DNA of 64,000 bases from Abyssibius sp040880065. GTDB taxonomy: Bacteria > Pseudomonadota > Alphaproteobacteria > Rhodobacterales > Rhodobacteraceae. The position numbers and the translations under genes were made by a program. Of the stretch, positions 61,412-64,000 are shown piece after piece. Every line of letters begins with the position of its first letter. The first letter of the stretch is position 1. The notes beneath the pieces were generated by a model that did not search any database, was not told where the DNA came from, and worked only from the letters and a program-made list of their open reading frames with translations. Location: positions 62,001-126,000 of the forward strand of contig JBBDJE010000003.1 of assembly GCA_040880065.1 (NCBI GenBank). Reading direction: 5' to 3'.

Positions 61412-62131
61412 CTAAGAAAACAGGCCCGGCAGGATGTTTACCATTTGCGCGGCTGCAAAGCCGAATACAAAGCTGGCCAGCACGATGGCGCAGATCACCA
61501 GCACATAGCGGGCCAGCAAAGGCAGGGTTTGGCGCGGTTGCACCTCTGCCGCCAGAACCGCAGGCAAAAAAACGATCACCGCAAGCCACATGTTAACCGG
61601 CAGCAAAATAACCGCATCCATCCAGTTTTCATCCATGCGCAAAACACGCAGCAGCGGCCCATCTACGATCATCGCGAAAACCACCAGCACCATCAGCATT
61701 TCCAGCCGCGAGAACCGGATGCGGCCAAACACCAACGCGGCCGCCAGCGCCGCCCCCCCGAAGATGAACAGGCTCCACAATAAAGATTGGCCCAAAACGC
61801 CAAAAAGCGCCGCCAGACCAACCCCCTGGCTTGAGGCCAGGAACAGCGTTTTGATCGCGCCTGACAGGGCCACAAAGCCCAGCGCCAGCACAAAAAACCG
61901 CAGCGTGGCCATGCCCGGCGCGCGCGGCGCAAAGGCCAGCAAGCCGCGATATTGCCACATCAACACCCCCGCAAGAGTTGGCAGCACCAGCGGAATCAGC
62001 GCCTGAACCAACCCGGCAAATATCAGCAAATAGCCCAAATATGCCACGCTTGGCACGCTCAGCACACCAAGCGCCACCAGTGCCACTTTTTCAGTCGGGG
62101 CCAGCCCGCGGGTGGCTTTTGCCTCAGTCAC
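61412..62131 (-). CDS. multi-pass membrane protein of unknown function
   Basis: A 239-residue protein with six membrane helices, among them VALVALGVLSVPSVAYLGYL near residue 16, SGAIKTLFLASSQGVGLAAL in the middle and LARYVLVICAIVLASFVFGF near the end. I do not recognise the family; a relation to YIP1-type membrane proteins is possible. GTG start, overlapping the aspS stop by 8 bases, so translation is likely coupled to aspS. Confidence 0.6.
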   Translation of the reverse strand: MTEAKATRGLAPTEKVALVALGVLSVPSVAYLGYLLIFAGLVQALIPLVLPTLAGVLMWQYRGLLAFAPRAPGMATLRFFVLALGFVALSGAIKTLFLASSQGVGLAALFGVLGQSLLWSLFIFGGAALAAALVFGRIRFSRLEMLMVLVVFAMIVDGPLLRVLRMDENWMDAVILLPVNMWLAVIVFLPAVLAAEVQPRQTLPLLARYVLVICAIVLASFVFGFAAAQMVNILPGLFS

Positions 62132-64000
62132 GCGGAATGCTGCGCAGGTTCAACTCGCGCATCTGCTCGTTTGTCGGCGCGCTGGGTGCGCCCATCATCA
62201 GGTCTTCGGCGCGCTGGTTCATCGGGAACATGATCACCTGACGGATATTCGCCTCATCGGCCAGAAGCATGACAATCCGGTCTATCCCCGCCGCACAGCC
62301 GCCATGGGGCGGCGCGCCATAGCGAAACGCGTTGACCATGCCGCCAAAGCGGGCCTCTACCTCGTCGCGGCCATAGCCGGCAATTTCAAAGGCTTTGAAC
62401 ATGATCTCGGGCTTGTGGTTTCGAATGGCGCCCGACACCAGTTCATAGCCATTGCAGGCAAGGTCATACTGATAGCCGAGCACCTCAAGCGGGTCGCCCA
62501 TCAGCGCCTCCAGCCCGCCTTGCGGCATGGAAAACGGGTTATGTTCAAAGTCGATCTTGCCGCTATCCTCATCACGCGCGTAAATCGGAAAATCGACGAT
62601 CCATGCAAAGCGGAACGTGTCGGTTTCGCTCAGGCCAAGCTCGCTGCCAATCACGTTGCGCGCACGGCCTGCCACGGCCTCAAACGCCTTGGGTTTGCCG
62701 CCAAGGAAGAAGGCCGCATCGCCCACCTTCAGCCCCAGTTGCTGGCGGATCGCCTCGGTGCGTTCCGGCCCGATATTCTTGGCCAAGGGGCCTGCGGCTT
62801 CCATCGGACCAAAGTAAGCATTTAATAGCAATGTTGCTTCCGTCGTCTCACCACGCTGCCAGTGCTTAGCAATTCTATTTCTAACGCTTTCTTTGGTTTC
62901 GGCGTCAACATGCGTTGAATATGTTGCCTCGTAATCTACAAGAGCGGAAGCTGCATTCTGCTGCTCTGCCTCAGTCCCGTTGACAACTGCATCAATCGCA
63001 ACAAGGAAATTCGGAAAATCTTCCACAGCGTTGGAAACGTCACCAAATTCGCTTTGGCGCTTCCGCCAGAAAATATAGCCCATACCGGGCAGGCCTTCTT
63101 TCTGGGCAAAGGCGTTCATGCGGTCGCAGAATTTGCGGCTGCCACCGGTTGGCGCAGGAATGGCGCGGATTTCGGTGCCGTCCTGTTCCAGAATATTGGC
63201 GAAAATCGCAAAGCCCGAACCGGCGAAATGGTCCGATACATCCTGCATCCTGATCGGGTTGCGCAGGTCGGGCTTGTCGGAGCCATACCATTTCAGCGCA
63301 TCACGATAGGCGATTTGCGGCCAGTCGGTCGCCACTTTGCGCCCACCGCCAAATTCCTCAAACACACCCTGAATGACCGGCTGGATCGTGTCAAACACGT
63401 CTTGCTGTTCCACAAAGCTCATCTCAAGGTCGAGCTGGTAGAAATCGGTCGGCGAGCGGTCGGCGCGCGGGTCTTCATCGCGAAAACACGGGGCAATCTG
63501 GAAATATTTGTCGAACCCCGACACCATGATCAACTGTTTGAACTGCTGGGGCGCCTGTGGCAGCGCATAGAACTTGCCGGGATGCAGGCGGGATGGCACC
63601 AGAAAATCGCGCGCACCTTCGGGCGAGCTTGCGGTCAATATCGGGGTTTGGAATTCATTGAACTCTTTGGCCCACATGCGCTTGCGAATGCTGGCCACCA
63701 CGTTGGAGCGCAGCATCATATTGGCATGCAGGCTTTCGCGGCGCAGATCGAGAAAGCGGTATTTCAGGCGGGTTTCTTCGGGGTAATCCGGCTCGCCAAA
63801 TACCGGCAGCGGCAAATCATCAGTGGCGCCCAGCACGGTGAGCGCGCGCACATAAATCTCCACCTCGCCGGTGGGGATATTGGGGTTCACAAGCTCGGCG
63901 GCGCGGGCTTTTACGTTGCCATCAATGCTGATCACCGTTTCGGCGCGCAGCTTTTCAAGCGCTGCAAAGGCCGCGCTGTCCCCATCGGCAATAAGCTGGG
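62124..64000 (-). CDS. aspS: aspartate-tRNA ligase AspS, 3' part (N-terminus beyond window)
   Basis: A class II aminoacyl-tRNA synthetase; the first about 60-75 residues lie right of the window and the frame is open to base 64000. Motifs include the OB-fold end PTGEVEIYVRALTVLG, motif 2 QIAPCFRDEDPRADRSPTDF, QLDLEMSF, and motif 3 with YGAPPHGGCAAGIDRIVML. The C-terminal part is normal (DLMMGAPSAPTNEQMRELNL). Between MGYIFWR and MEAAGPLAK, in the bacterial GAD insert domain, about 86 codons are added; this block is AT-richer. The visible part plus a typical N-terminus gives about 675 residues, against roughly 590 for the family here. Confidence 0.95.
   Translation of the reverse strand, partial: QLIADGDSAAFAALEKLRAETVISIDGNVKARAAELVNPNIPTGEVEIYVRALTVLGATDDLPLPVFGEPDYPEETRLKYRFLDLRRESLHANMMLRSNVVASIRKRMWAKEFNEFQTPILTASSPEGARDFLVPSRLHPGKFYALPQAPQQFKQLIMVSGFDKYFQIAPCFRDEDPRADRSPTDFYQLDLEMSFVEQQDVFDTIQPVIQGVFEEFGGGRKVATDWPQIAYRDALKWYGSDKPDLRNPIRMQDVSDHFAGSGFAIFANILEQDGTEIRAIPAPTGGSRKFCDRMNAFAQKEGLPGMGYIFWRKRQSEFGDVSNAVEDFPNFLVAIDAVVNGTEAEQQNAASALVDYEATYSTHVDAETKESVRNRIAKHWQRGETTEATLLLNAYFGPMEAAGPLAKNIGPERTEAIRQQLGLKVGDAAFFLGGKPKAFEAVAGRARNVIGSELGLSETDTFRFAWIVDFPIYARDEDSGKIDFEHNPFSMPQGGLEALMGDPLEVLGYQYDLACNGYELVSGAIRNHKPEIMFKAFEIAGYGRDEVEARFGGMVNAFRYGAPPHGGCAAGIDRIVMLLADEANIRQVIMFPMNQRAEDLMMGAPSAPTNEQMRELNLRSIPRD
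62805..63062 (-). other. in-frame insertion inside aspS (about 86 codons)
   Basis: The segment encodes a helix-rich, charged peptide starting KRQSEFGDVSNAVEDFPNFL and ending EATLLLNAYFGP. By hand count 113 of 240 bases (62821-63060) are G or C, 47%, against 67 of 100 in 62701-62800. No stop, frameshift or direct flanking repeat was seen by eye. Confidence 0.75.

Noticed and set aside
1..64000. tRNA, rRNA, CRISPR, insertion sequences or prophage
   Set aside because: Reading the intergenic stretches showed no T-loop-like signature, regular repeats with spacers, transposase or phage genes.

Overview
The window looks like chromosomal DNA of a Rhodobacterales (Roseobacter-type alphaproteobacterium). 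The base composition is high in G+C. The gene set fits this group: rimO of the roseobacter type, a tad/flp pilus locus with an OmpA-like lipoprotein, an AdoCbl-dependent ribonucleotide reductase, DUF1127 and DUF1489 proteins, and a ruvCAB/tol-pal/tilS/ftsH run. I see no insertion sequence, prophage, CRISPR array, rRNA or tRNA gene. Most genes are tightly packed with ATGA or TAATG overlaps; several chosen starts are GTG.

Layout: 1-6.7 kb holds the end of an ABC-2 permease gene, an orphan hydantoinase/oxoprolinase, a DUF486 membrane protein, rimO, two paralogous secreted YbjN proteins, small proteins and diacylglycerol kinase. 6.9-8.2 kb is a two-subunit 3-oxoacid CoA-transferase. 8.2-12.7 kb is a set of four genes resembling the decaprenyl-phosphoryl-arabinose pathway of mycobacteria: a flippase-like membrane protein, DprE1-like oxidase, DprE2-like reductase and a HAD-UbiA fusion. 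13.0-23.4 kb is a tad/flp pilus locus with two prepilins, cpaB, secretin, OmpA lipoprotein, a terminator, then tadZ, tadA, tadB, tadC, two TPR proteins and prepilin peptidase. 23.4-26.4 kb has a GT-C-like membrane protein with a 10-base G tract and a winged-helix AAA ATPase. 26.3-29.5 kb is the ligase-associated helicase/PdeM repair pair, without the ligase.

29.5-30.7 kb is a membrane LytTR regulator divergent from a DUF2306 protein. 30.7-34.6 kb is a one-carbon operon read leftwards: fhs, a PchB/AroQ-like protein, a FolD paralogue lacking the catalytic lysine, and a normal folD. 35-47.8 kb is a continuous leftward run: ruvC, ruvA, ruvB, a membrane repeat protein, ybgC, tolQ, tolR, tolA, tolB, pal, cpoB, tilS, ftsH, ending in a clear terminator. 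48-55.5 kb holds a DUF1127 protein, prmA, an MFS transporter, a YeeE/YedE protein, rpsD, an unknown protein, rlmJ, a lysine-rich 44-residue protein, a gene-poor 0.6 kb stretch and a lipoprotein. 55.7-64 kb holds nrdJ, DUF1489, a 1-Cys peroxiredoxin, a GNAT/HAD/DUF1993 operon, a membrane protein and the 3' part of aspS.

The most unusual signals are: an AT-rich, in-frame insertion of about 86 codons inside aspS; the FolD paralogue with Lys replaced by Gln, co-transcribed with a PchB-like protein; the arabinose-lipid-like cluster; and Flp prepilins carrying Asp-Trp in place of the usual Glu-Tyr. All assignments come from reading the sequence and from memory of the families; no database search was run.
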